In this document: positions 8,499-14,911 of the stretch, piece after piece
How the letters are laid out: every line of letters starts with the position of its first letter
Numbering within the stretch: the stretch's first letter is position 1
Assembly: GCA_029548715.1 (NCBI GenBank)
Contig: JAKPMW010000348.1
Span: 1 to 23,295 of the forward strand
Reading direction: 5' to 3'
DNA from: Spirochaetota bacterium
GTDB taxonomy: Bacteria > Spirochaetota > JAGLSM01 > JAKPMW01
Length of the DNA: 23,295 nt
Notes under the pieces: generated by a model
Seen by the model: the letters and a program-made list of their open reading frames with translations, nothing else
What the model was told of the DNA's origin: nothing
The model's database searches: none
Program-made: the position numbers and the translations under genes

Positions 8499-8520
8499 GG
8501 GATAATCCCGGATTAAATCC
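8499..8520. promoter_or_regulatory. Two abutting perfect palindromes, probable operator
   Basis: GGGATAATCCC (8499-8509) and GGATTAAATCC (8510-8520) are each perfect 11-bp palindromes around a central A and touch end to end. Both share GGAT and ATCC ends. They sit about 50 bp upstream of the kinase -10 and about 65 bp upstream of the -35 of the divergent gene. That is a position expected for an activator or shared operator. The binding protein is unknown. Confidence 0.5.
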
Positions 8521-8586
8521 TTTCAAATTTACTTTTTCACGCAGCCTGGTTCGTGGCACAGGTATGCCATGAGCCGTGTTGCGGTC

Positions 8587-8615
8587 TTGCCTTTTTGTAT
8601 CGCGTCAGATAGAAT
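8587..8615 (+). promoter_or_regulatory. Promoter of the two-gene envelope operon
   Basis: TTGCCT (8587-8592) and TAGAAT (8610-8615) are exactly 17 bp apart. The predicted transcription start falls at about 8622, immediately before the ATG at 8623, so the mRNA may have almost no leader. Confidence 0.5.
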
Positions 8616-8622
8616 CAGGGGC

Positions 8623-9936
8623 ATGGAACACCAGGACACCCAGTCACCCACGCCACCCGACCGGTCACCCGCGTCCTGCACCCGGAAGCCGGGCCGCCTG
8701 CGCAAGCCTGTCTTCATTATCGGGGGCACGGCCGCCGTTGCCGGATCTCTCCTGGCCATCCTGCTGGCGCTCCTTGGCCCCGCGGGGTCGGCCGCTTCAG
8801 GTTCGTTTGACATGCACCTGACGGTATCGACTGCGCTTTCCTTCGCCAAGACAGCCCGGACAAGTCCGACCGAAGCGTTTTCACGCCACGCCTCACCCTC
8901 GGCGGCCGATCACTTCAGGATCATTGGTGAACGAATCTGGCAGACCGTATCCCCCGAATTGGGCTGGCGCTGGCTCTTCCAGGGAGCATTGATGACCGTT
9001 TCCTCCCCGGCCCCTGGTGGTCTGACAAACGGGGCCATCGTCGGCTGGTACCATCCCTGGAGCGACACTGCGCTTCTCACATTCTGGACCATCACAAACG
9101 CGACTGCCCGGATCGACGACTGCGAATTTGTCATGGGAGACGTCCTGCGCAAGCGCACTCTCGACAGGCCCTCGACAACACGCGCCTGGGCACGGCGTCG
9201 TCAATACTTTGCAGCCGCCGTGGGACTCACGACAGCCGAATCGCTGCGGAGTATCGAACTGCTAACCTTTTATTCCAATCTGCCCGCAACACCCCAGGGC
9301 GACCCCGGCCAGCCTGCCTCCACAAACATCCCGGCCGCAGCCACACCCCTTCGCCCCAGGCAGCCGGCATGGCGCCTGCGCATACCCTTTGTCCTCTCCC
9401 CCTCCAATCTCGAGGCCAATCACACCGGGGCCGGGGTCATGCTGCTCTCCGCCATCAGCGATATTACCCGCTTTTCAGCACCAACCAATGTCTTTGCAAT
9501 CCGGGTCGTCCCCACCCTGCAGCAACTGCACTCCCCGTCCAATATGCTGACTGTCGGACCCGAGGCGGCCGCAACAATCAGGACACTCCCCAAAAACTTC
9601 ATGTCCCGCTTTGTTCCTGCCCTCTACGCCAACAGCCGCCAGCGGGCCTTCCTCATGCTCCAGGCAAAGAGCGATCCGAAACGCTGCCTCGCCTTTCTGT
9701 TCAAGCTGGAACTGCCGGACGGAAAAGAGCTGACCCCGGAAGATGAAAAAAAGCAGGACGAAGCCAGGGCCAGACAGATCACGGCCCTGACCAATCTTGA
9801 AGATGTGGGAACAAACGAGACACCCGAGCAGATGTATCCCGAAGCACACTATCCAATCAAGCTGATCCGGGCGGACATGCTTGATCTGGGCGCAGTCTAT
9901 ACCAACCGCTACCCGGTAAAAAGGAGGGCGCAATGA
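8623..9936 (+). CDS. Single-pass membrane protein of unknown function
   Basis: A 437-residue protein. A polar N-terminal stretch (1-28) and one strong membrane helix (about 29-50) precede a long domain that should lie outside the membrane. The domain holds many Trp, Pro and Thr residues, including WQTVSPELGWRWLFQGALM and GWYHPWSDTALLTFW. A low-complexity Pro/Ala segment lies near residues 225-250 and a charged Glu/Lys segment at about 365-385. I recognise no family. The open frame begins 18 codons upstream at 8569, but that region contains the promoter and the ATG at 8623 lies just after AGGGG. Its last four bases (ATGA) overlap the start of the next gene, which has a strong AAGGAGG site, so the two are translationally coupled and likely partners. 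Confidence 0.72.
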   Translation: MEHQDTQSPTPPDRSPASCTRKPGRLRKPVFIIGGTAAVAGSLLAILLALLGPAGSAASGSFDMHLTVSTALSFAKTARTSPTEAFSRHASPSAADHFRIIGERIWQTVSPELGWRWLFQGALMTVSSPAPGGLTNGAIVGWYHPWSDTALLTFWTITNATARIDDCEFVMGDVLRKRTLDRPSTTRAWARRRQYFAAAVGLTTAESLRSIELLTFYSNLPATPQGDPGQPASTNIPAAATPLRPRQPAWRLRIPFVLSPSNLEANHTGAGVMLLSAISDITRFSAPTNVFAIRVVPTLQQLHSPSNMLTVGPEAAATIRTLPKNFMSRFVPALYANSRQRAFLMLQAKSDPKRCLAFLFKLELPDGKELTPEDEKKQDEARARQITALTNLEDVGTNETPEQMYPEAHYPIKLIRADMLDLGAVYTNRYPVKRRAQ

Positions 9937-10469
9937 GTGCAGTATACCGCTTGAGTCTGATTGCTCTCTGCACCGGGCTGGCGGCTCTGGCAGTCTCTGG
10001 CGCGGAAATGGTGCACCAGATGGTAACAACACTCCCACCCCTCTTCTCCGGGATCGAGGCCAACAGTACCGCCACCCTCCAGATGCTGATCGGGGAGACC
10101 CCTGCATCACCAACCAACAAAAACGATGCCAATGCCAACCGGATCGTCCGTAAGGACATGATCATCGAAAAGGCGCCCGAGGACGGGCAGGGGACCGGAA
10201 AGTGGCTGCTGGCCAAGCTGACCCGTTACTACGAAGCCTGTCTGGCTGTCAAGGATCAGATCGAGCTCTACACCCCCGCGGCCGAGCACAAGGCTCTCCT
10301 GACCGATGGCGAACACTACGGCGCGGAATGGCACGTTACCCTGCAAACACTGTCTTCAGCCCGCTGGAACTTTTCCGATCTGGCCCAAAGGCCCGACATC
10401 ACCCTCATGCTCTCGGGTGAAGCACAGCGCTTGTACGGGGACAGAAAACCTCTCGCCGAAAAACAGTAA
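9933..10469 (+). CDS. Secreted protein of unknown function
   Basis: A 178-residue protein with a clear signal peptide (about 1-23, ending near VSGAEM). The mature part has a Thr/Asn-rich linker (about 50-70), then a helical section with KWLLAKLTRYYEACLAVKDQIELY (90-113) and a C-terminal AEWHVTLQTLSSARWNFSDLAQRPDITLML. I recognise no domain. The ATG overlaps the preceding stop codon and is served by AAGGAGG six bases upstream inside the previous gene, giving tight coupling. It may be a periplasmic partner of the membrane protein encoded before it. The gene ends 83 bp before the stop of the convergent ferredoxin gene. That gap contains GC-rich short hairpins but no T-tract terminator. Confidence 0.72.
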   Translation: MSAVYRLSLIALCTGLAALAVSGAEMVHQMVTTLPPLFSGIEANSTATLQMLIGETPASPTNKNDANANRIVRKDMIIEKAPEDGQGTGKWLLAKLTRYYEACLAVKDQIELYTPAAEHKALLTDGEHYGAEWHVTLQTLSSARWNFSDLAQRPDITLMLSGEAQRLYGDRKPLAEKQ

Positions 10470-10552
10470 CAGCCCGATCCCGGCCCTGTATCCAGCAGGG
10501 ACAAGGGCCCCCATCCGGAATCCAGGGCCGCATGCATACACCCAAACCGCGC

Positions 10553-11344
10553 CTATTTGCGCCTGAACATTTCCTTGACCGCGATTGCCGGATGCCGATA
10601 GCGCCGGCGACCGGCTGTCCTCTTGCCATACTGGATTGCTTCTTCGGGACACCACTGGAGACAGGCCAGGCATTGTTCACATGTACCCTGCCACTCGGGT
10701 TTGCCTTTTTTTGCCACCTTGATATTGCTGACCGGGCAGACTCTGGCACAGATCCCGCATGAGGTGCAGGCATCGGTGGCAAAAAATTTCCGGTCGGCCT
10801 TGCCAAGGCCTTTCATGAAGGCACCATAGATCAGCTTTCCCAGGGCCCGGCCAAAAAAATCTCCATTATCGAAGGGGACGACCTTGTTGTGCCGGATAAC
10901 CTTGGCGGCCTCGCGCAGCCTTGTCCTGGCCCTGGCGAGCATTTTTTTGACCTTGTCCGGATTTGGGGCTCCATACATCGGCGTATAATTCCCTGGCATG
11001 CGAACGGAAAACCCGCAATAGAGCGACATTCCGAGGCCCCTGAGCTGGCGATCCAGCTGGGCATTGGCAGCACCAATCGAGCCGCCACAGGTAACAACGG
11101 AAAACACCAGCACCCCTGCATCGGGCCTGAGCAGGTCTACAAACTGCCGGACCAGCCGGGGAATGCCCCAGCAATAGGTCGGAAACACAAGCCCGATGCG
11201 GCCATCCTTGTGCCGGATCTCCTTGCCTTTGGTAACGAGATCCGCCATCGGCAGAATGGTGGCATCACCGAGATAATCGGCCAGGTCGCGCGCCGCCTGC
11301 AGGGAGTTCCCTGTTCCGCTGAAGTAATAGAGAACCGTTTTCAT
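10553..11344 (-). CDS. EFR1-type flavodoxin/ferredoxin fusion protein
   Basis: A 263-residue electron-transfer protein. The N-terminal flavodoxin-like domain (about 1-150) starts with a strand and the FMN phosphate loop FSGTGNS (8-14), and has a conserved FPTYCWGIP turn (54-62). The C-terminus carries two 4Fe-4S ferredoxin motifs: cysteines 193, 196, 199, 203 (CTSCGICARVCP) and 222, 225, 228, 232 (CEQCLACLQWCP). This layout is that of EFR1 family proteins, common in anaerobes, whose partners are mostly unknown. The frame extends 25 codons upstream, but ATG at 11344 has GGAGG five bases before it and gives the normal flavodoxin start. The gene is divergent from the XRE-cupin regulator across a 92-bp control region, so co-regulation is possible. 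Confidence 0.9.
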   Translation of the reverse strand: MKTVLYYFSGTGNSLQAARDLADYLGDATILPMADLVTKGKEIRHKDGRIGLVFPTYCWGIPRLVRQFVDLLRPDAGVLVFSVVTCGGSIGAANAQLDRQLRGLGMSLYCGFSVRMPGNYTPMYGAPNPDKVKKMLARARTRLREAAKVIRHNKVVPFDNGDFFGRALGKLIYGAFMKGLGKADRKFFATDACTSCGICARVCPVSNIKVAKKGKPEWQGTCEQCLACLQWCPEEAIQYGKRTAGRRRYRHPAIAVKEMFRRK

Positions 11345-11376
11345 ATTGCCTCCGCTTCGGGTTTGAGACAAATCTA

Positions 11377-11405
11377 TTGAAAAACCTCCGCCCGGGCTGT
11401 ATAAG
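11377..11405 (+). promoter_or_regulatory. Promoter of the XRE-cupin/leuCD operon
   Basis: TTGAAA (11377-11382) and TATAAG (11400-11405) have 17-bp spacing. Predicted transcription start is near 11412. The -10 also forms part of an AT-rich inverted repeat TATAA-GTAT-TTATA (11400-11413), which could be a protein-binding site. Confidence 0.6.
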
Positions 11406-11420
11406 TATTTATAAAGCATC

Positions 11421-11435
11421 TTTAGCGAGGCTAAA
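11421..11435. promoter_or_regulatory. Inverted repeat over the XRE gene ribosome-binding site, candidate auto-operator
   Basis: TTTAGC-GAG-GCTAAA is a perfect 6-bp inverted repeat just downstream of the predicted transcription start. It covers the GAGG ribosome-binding site of the regulator gene. Auto-repression by the XRE protein is a natural reading but is an inference. Confidence 0.45.
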
Positions 11436-11436
11436 C

Positions 11437-12075
11437 ATGGCCCTTATCCAGCTCGGTGGAAAACTTCGTTCCATCCGCGAACGCCGCGGACAGACCCTGC
11501 GCGCTGTCGCGGTCGCCGCCGGGGTCTCCGAAAGCCTGGTCTCCCAGATCGAGCATGACCGGGTCTCGCCCGCCATTGATACCCTCTTTGCCCTCTGCAG
11601 GGCTCTCGAAACAGACATGGGCCTCCTGTTTGCCGACCTGTCCGTCTCACGCAGGATTCAGGTTGTTCACCCTGCAGAACGCCGTACAACATCGTCTCCC
11701 GGTGTCACCTATGAGCAACTGGCATCAACCGAAGGCATGCCCCAGGGGCACGAGATCGAGGCCTGGCAGATCCGCCTTGAACCGGGCTGTGCCACCGGAT
11801 CGGATGAGCTGGGCCATCCCGGCCTGGAGCTGGGCATCATCACCGGCGGGAAAGCCCGGCTGACCGTCGGATCGGAGACTGTTCCCCTCAAGACCGGTGA
11901 TGCCGTCTCCTTTGCATCGGGTAGCCCGCACCGTCTCCTGAACTGCGGGACAGGCCCGCTGACAGCCTACTGGATTACCACCCCGCCCGGCTCACAGCCA
12001 AGGCGGAATATTGCCGTCCCGGCCAGTGACCGGGAAAAAACCGCACCCCGTTCCAAAGGAGGAAAACATGGGTAA
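11437..12075 (+). CDS. XRE-family regulator with C-terminal cupin domain
   Basis: A 212-residue transcription regulator. An XRE-type helix-turn-helix occupies about residues 8-62 (LRSIRERRGQTLRAVAVAAGVSESLVSQIEHDRVSPAIDTLFALCRAL), and a small cupin barrel lies at about 105-190 (GLELGIITGGKARLTVGSETVPLKTGDAVSFASGSPHRLLN). Members bind operator DNA and sense a small ligand through the cupin, commonly an amino acid or organic acid. ATG at 11437 is preferred over an upstream in-frame start because of GCGAGG six bases before it. The 3' end overlaps leuC by 8 bp and carries its ribosome-binding site (AAAGGAGG), so regulator and dehydratase are co-transcribed and coupled. That suggests it controls this pathway, perhaps in response to its substrate. 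Confidence 0.92.
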   Translation: MALIQLGGKLRSIRERRGQTLRAVAVAAGVSESLVSQIEHDRVSPAIDTLFALCRALETDMGLLFADLSVSRRIQVVHPAERRTTSSPGVTYEQLASTEGMPQGHEIEAWQIRLEPGCATGSDELGHPGLELGIITGGKARLTVGSETVPLKTGDAVSFASGSPHRLLNCGTGPLTAYWITTPPGSQPRRNIAVPASDREKTAPRSKGGKHG

Positions 12076-13354
12076 GACAACGGCAGAAAAGATTTTCGAG
12101 GCGCACCTTGTCGACAAGCCGGACGGCGAGACATCCGTCCTCTCGATCGATACGGTATTTTGTCACGAGATCACCACCCCCATCGCCATCAACGATCTTG
12201 TAGCCCGAGGCAAGGACAGGGTTTTCGACCCGTCCCGGATCAAGGCCGTCATCGATCACGTCACCCCGGCCAAGGACACACTGACCGCCCAGCAGGGCAA
12301 GATCGTGCGTGACTGGGCCAGGAGACAGGGGATCCGGGACTTTTTTGATGTCGGACGCAACGGCGTCTGTCACGCCCTCTTTCCCGAGCAGGGCTTTGTC
12401 CGCCCGGGTGCCACAATCATCATGGGCGACTCACACACCTGCACACACGGGGCCTTCGGGGCCTTTGCCGCCGGAGTGGGCACGACCGACCTCGAAGTCG
12501 GGATCCTCAAAGGAGTCTGCGCCTTCAAGGCTCCCCGAACGATCAGGTTCAATATCACGGGCACACTCCGGCCCGGTGTCTACGCCAAGGACGTGATCCT
12601 CTTTGTCATCGGCCAGATCGGCGTCAACGGCGCCACCAACTGCGTGATGGAGTTCGCCGGCCCAGTCATCGACGCCATGTCAATGGAGTCCCGCATGACC
12701 CTCTGCAACATGGCCATCGAAGCCGGCGGGACATCGGGAATCTGCGCCCCGGACATGACGACCGTCGAGTATCTCTGGCCCTTTATCAAGGATGAGTTTG
12801 CCTCCAGGGAGGCCGCCCTCGCCGAATACTCGCGCTGGAAGGCCGACGAGGATGCCGTCTACGAAAGAGTCATCGAGTACGATGTCTCCTCGCTCGAACC
12901 GATGGCAACCTTTGGCTACAAGCCCGACCAGGTCAAGCCTGTGCGCGAACTTGCAGGGACAAAGGTCGATCAGGTCTACATCGGGTCCTGCACCAATGGC
13001 CGGATCGAAGACCTGCGCATCGTGGCCGAGGTCATGCGCGGAAAAAAAATTGCAGACTCGGTGCGTGTCGTCCTCTCGCCCGCAACGCCGACCGTCTACA
13101 AAATGGCCCTTGCCGAGGGTCTGGTCGACGTCTTTATGGAGGCAGGCGTCTGTCTGACCAATCCCACCTGCGGGGCCTGCCTCGGAATGAGCAACGGAGT
13201 CCTTGCACCTGGTGAAGTCGCTGCCAGCACTACCAACCGCAATTTCAACGGGCGGATGGGCAAGGGCGGGACAGTACACCTGATGAGCCCGGCCACGGCA
13301 GCGGCGACCGCTCTTGCGGGTGTTATTGCAAATTCAAGTTTGTATACAGGGTGA
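12068..13354 (+). CDS. leuC: LeuC/HacA-family dehydratase large subunit
   Basis: A 428-residue aconitase-superfamily large subunit, the length of the LeuC2/HacA type. It shows MGDSHTCTHGAFGAFAAGVGTTDLE (about 123-147) and the 4Fe-4S ligands Cys308 (YIGSCTNGR), Cys368 and Cys371 (NPTCGACLG), ending with NFNGRMGKGG and the MSPATAAATAL helix. It works as a heterodimer with the LeuD-type subunit encoded downstream, isomerising or dehydrating a hydroxy-acid. 3-isopropylmalate is the default substrate; homoaconitate, dimethylmalate or citrate-like acids are possible. No leuA or leuB lies nearby and the operon starts with its own regulator, so leucine biosynthesis is not certain. ATG at 12068 follows GGAGGAAAAC; the longer open frame is rejected because it lies inside the XRE gene. 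Confidence 0.93.
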   Translation: MGKTTAEKIFEAHLVDKPDGETSVLSIDTVFCHEITTPIAINDLVARGKDRVFDPSRIKAVIDHVTPAKDTLTAQQGKIVRDWARRQGIRDFFDVGRNGVCHALFPEQGFVRPGATIIMGDSHTCTHGAFGAFAAGVGTTDLEVGILKGVCAFKAPRTIRFNITGTLRPGVYAKDVILFVIGQIGVNGATNCVMEFAGPVIDAMSMESRMTLCNMAIEAGGTSGICAPDMTTVEYLWPFIKDEFASREAALAEYSRWKADEDAVYERVIEYDVSSLEPMATFGYKPDQVKPVRELAGTKVDQVYIGSCTNGRIEDLRIVAEVMRGKKIADSVRVVLSPATPTVYKMALAEGLVDVFMEAGVCLTNPTCGACLGMSNGVLAPGEVAASTTNRNFNGRMGKGGTVHLMSPATAAATALAGVIANSSLYTG

Positions 13355-13418
13355 ACAGAGTCCGCCTGTGTCCCATCCGGCATATCCTGCGGGTGTCTTT
13401 CAGGCGAACGCTGTTCAC
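13351..13418 (+). other. Long intercistronic stem-loop between leuC and leuD
   Basis: GTGAACAG (13351-13358), which contains the leuC stop codon, pairs with CTGTTCAC (13411-13418). Inside it CGCCTG (13363-13368) pairs with CAGGCG (13401-13406). An inner hairpin CCGGCA/TGCGGG (13377-13382/13388-13393, one mismatch) has a TATCC loop. No T-run follows, so it is not a classical terminator. Processing, mRNA stabilisation, partial attenuation or a repeat element are all possible. Confidence 0.6.
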
Positions 13419-13474
13419 AATCACAATGCCATGACCGAGCACATGGCCACCGACATGAAAGGAAACGATGTCCC

Positions 13475-13999
13475 ATGAAAACATTTGGCGGCAGGGTCCT
13501 CTTTCTGGACCGTTCTGACATCAATACCGACGAGATCATTCCTGCAAAATACCTGACCGAGGTATCCAAGGAAGCACTCGCCCCCTATCTCCTCGAAGAC
13601 CTCAAGCTGGAGGGCTTTGAACAGAAACGCGATATTGCAAACCGTGGCGTTGTCGTCACGCGGGCCAATTTCGGCTGCGGCAGCTCACGCGAACATGCTC
13701 CCTGGGCGCTTGAGGTCAACGGCATCCATGTGGTTGTTGCCGAAAACTTCGCGCGCATCTTCAGGCAAAACATGTACAACTGCGGAATGCTGGCCATCGA
13801 ACTGTCTCCCGAAACGATCTCGGCCCTCTTCGAAAAATTTGCGGGTCGCGAAACCGGATGCAGCCTCTCGCTTACTCCCCCGGTCCTGACCTTTGCGTCC
13901 GGGGCCGACACGCTGGAGGCTCCGTTCAGGCTTGAGGGCTTTGACCGGGCACTGGTCGAGGCCGGGGGCTGGGTCGATTACGCAGATAAAAAGTACTGA
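13475..13999 (+). CDS. leuD: LeuD/HacB-family dehydratase small subunit
   Basis: A 174-residue swivelling subunit of the LeuCD-type dehydratase. It has the usual start MKTFGGRVLFLDRSDINTDEIIPAKYL, the substrate loop YLTE (26-29), and FGCGSSREHAPWAL (66-79), the phosphate/carboxylate-binding core, then NFARIFRQNMYNCGML. In related enzymes the loop after NTDxI helps set substrate choice, and YLTE is neither the YLRT of methanogen homoaconitase nor the hydrophobic form associated with isopropylmalate isomerase. The substrate is therefore open. The ribosome-binding site (AAAGGA) is rather far, 11 bases from the ATG. leuD follows leuC after 120 bp that fold into a long stem-loop. Its last 11 codons are repeated 152 bp downstream. 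Confidence 0.93.
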   Translation: MKTFGGRVLFLDRSDINTDEIIPAKYLTEVSKEALAPYLLEDLKLEGFEQKRDIANRGVVVTRANFGCGSSREHAPWALEVNGIHVVVAENFARIFRQNMYNCGMLAIELSPETISALFEKFAGRETGCSLSLTPPVLTFASGADTLEAPFRLEGFDRALVEAGGWVDYADKKY

Positions 14000-14000
14000 C
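13967..14000 (+). repeat. Direct repeat copy 1: leuD 3' end
   Basis: The last 11 codons of leuD including the stop (GWVDYADKKY, TGA), plus one base, match positions 14119-14152. There are three differences in 34 bp: GAT/GAC, AAA/AAG and TAC/TAT, all synonymous third positions. This copy is the functional leuD terminus. Confidence 0.9.
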
Positions 14001-14118
14001 GTATATAGTTCACTTCCTCCAGGGCGCATTCCCCTTCGGGGACTTCGCTTGTGGACATCCTGTCCGCTCAGGACGGACACCTCCTGTGTCCAGCCAGCAC
14101 GCCGCCTTCCTGGCGGCA
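14001..14118 (+). repeat. Hairpin-rich insert between the two leuD-tail repeats, possible miniature element
   Basis: This segment is a string of short hairpins: CCCC-TTC-GGGG (14031-14041); GTGGACA-TCC-TGTCCGC (14051-14067); GGACAC-CTCCT-GTGTCC (14075-14091); GCCGCC-TTCCT-GGCGGC (14101-14117). Three loops contain TCC or TCCT, which reads AGGA on the other strand. No coding signal is convincing. It could be a palindromic repeat element or a small excisable unit; copies elsewhere in the genome would decide. Confidence 0.5.
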
Positions 14119-14152
14119 GGCTGGGTCGATTACGCAGACAAGAAGTATTGAC
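14119..14152 (+). repeat. Direct repeat copy 2: second leuD-like 3' tail
   Basis: This copy encodes GWVDYADKKY and a TGA stop in a frame offset from leuD, so it is not translated as part of leuD. The frame is open back to about 13990 but has no ATG. See copy 1 for the differences. Confidence 0.88.
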
Positions 14153-14155
14153 ATA

Positions 14156-14194
14156 CAACAACGCCCCGTCGAGTTCCTCGAGGGGGCGTTGTTG
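14156..14194. terminator. Bidirectional terminator-like hairpin between leuD and the CAP lipoprotein gene
   Basis: An 18-bp stem with one mismatch (CAACAACGCCCC and TCGAG pairing with CTCGA and GGGGCGTTGTTG) surrounds a three-base TTC loop. The outer right arm reads GTTGTTGT, giving a partly T-rich exit on both strands. It lies between two convergent genes, as expected for a shared terminator. Confidence 0.7.
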
Positions 14195-14228
14195 TCAGGC
14201 AAGCACAAGCTCTGATATTCTCAAAGAA

Positions 14229-14798
14229 TCATTTCTCCGGCGGAGCGGAGAGAAAGACCCAGTAGTGGCGGTAGGGAGAACCCGCATCGTAATAATGCCC
14301 GATGGCCACAACCGTTTGCCCTGCGTAAAAATCACTTTCGGCCAAAACATGTTTTTTGTGCCCCGGGGAATTCATCCAGCCGTCATACGCCGCCCTGGCT
14401 GTGGTCCGTCCCCCGCTGATAGACTCGATGTAATTGGCATTGCGGGCCGTCCCCCACCAGGAAGGCAACTGGTATCCCGCCCGTTTGAGCAGGACATTCG
14501 GACCATCTCCATCGGGATTGGTGTGGGAAAAATACCTGCGTCGGGCCATGTCCCTGGCCCGCTCGCGGGCCACACGCTGCAAAACCGGATGCAGTCTGAT
14601 ATCCGCCCGCCGTTGCCTGTTGTCAGTACGCAGGATCCGAACAAATTCCTGTTCCTCCCGGGTAAGCGTCACTGCCGTCGCCCTTGTCTCGCTGACGCCC
14701 TCATCGGGTTCGCGCTCGACAGTCGTATTTCCGCCCGTCAGGCTCCCCGTACAAGCCAGCGTCATTCCCAGTAATACAATCAATACTCCTGCTCGCAT
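14229..14798 (-). CDS. CAP/SCP-domain lipoprotein
   Basis: A 189-residue protein with a lipoprotein signal (MRAGVLIVLLGMTLAC, lipidated Cys16), a Ser/Thr/Glu-rich linker, and a CAP (SCP/PR-1) domain at about 45-187. The CAP motifs are RYFSHTNPDGDGP with His92, NANYIESI with Glu125 and YDGWMNSPGHKKHVL with His147. These form the cavity typical of the family, which in bacteria is found in cell-surface proteins with mostly unknown targets. ATG at 14798 has GGAGG five bases upstream and gives a clean signal; the longer frame to 14825 is rejected. The gene appears to have its own promoter and ends at a shared terminator with leuD. Confidence 0.92.
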   Translation of the reverse strand: MRAGVLIVLLGMTLACTGSLTGGNTTVEREPDEGVSETRATAVTLTREEQEFVRILRTDNRQRRADIRLHPVLQRVARERARDMARRRYFSHTNPDGDGPNVLLKRAGYQLPSWWGTARNANYIESISGGRTTARAAYDGWMNSPGHKKHVLAESDFYAGQTVVAIGHYYDAGSPYRHYWVFLSAPPEK

Positions 14799-14831
14799 TG
14801 TTTCCTCCATGATGTCTGTATTCACATACTG

Positions 14832-14860
14832 AGGGTAGCAACACCCTTGCGCCCCGACAA
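14832..14860 (-). promoter_or_regulatory. Probable promoter of the CAP lipoprotein gene
   Basis: Minus-strand TTGTCG (14855-14860) and TACCCT (14832-14837), 17 bp apart, with TGC directly before the -10. Transcription would start about 27 bases before the ATG. The -10 match is weak. Confidence 0.35.
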
Positions 14861-14911
14861 TCCCCGATTAATCTTTTTCGACCAGACACGCAGCCAGCCG
14901 GGACAACTCGC

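Noticed and set aside
10470..10552. Possible terminator with CCCTG and CAGGG arms between convergent genes
   Set aside because: The stem is only five pairs and no T-run follows on either strand.
11877..11887. Third match to GACTGTTCCCC inside the XRE gene
   Set aside because: Only the 11-base core matches and it falls in coding sequence, so it is likely coincidental.
13893..14774. Plus-strand open frame of 293 codons across leuD, the repeats and the CAP gene
   Set aside because: It overlaps the end of leuD, crosses the terminator hairpin and runs antisense to the CAP lipoprotein gene, with no ribosome-binding site or domain.
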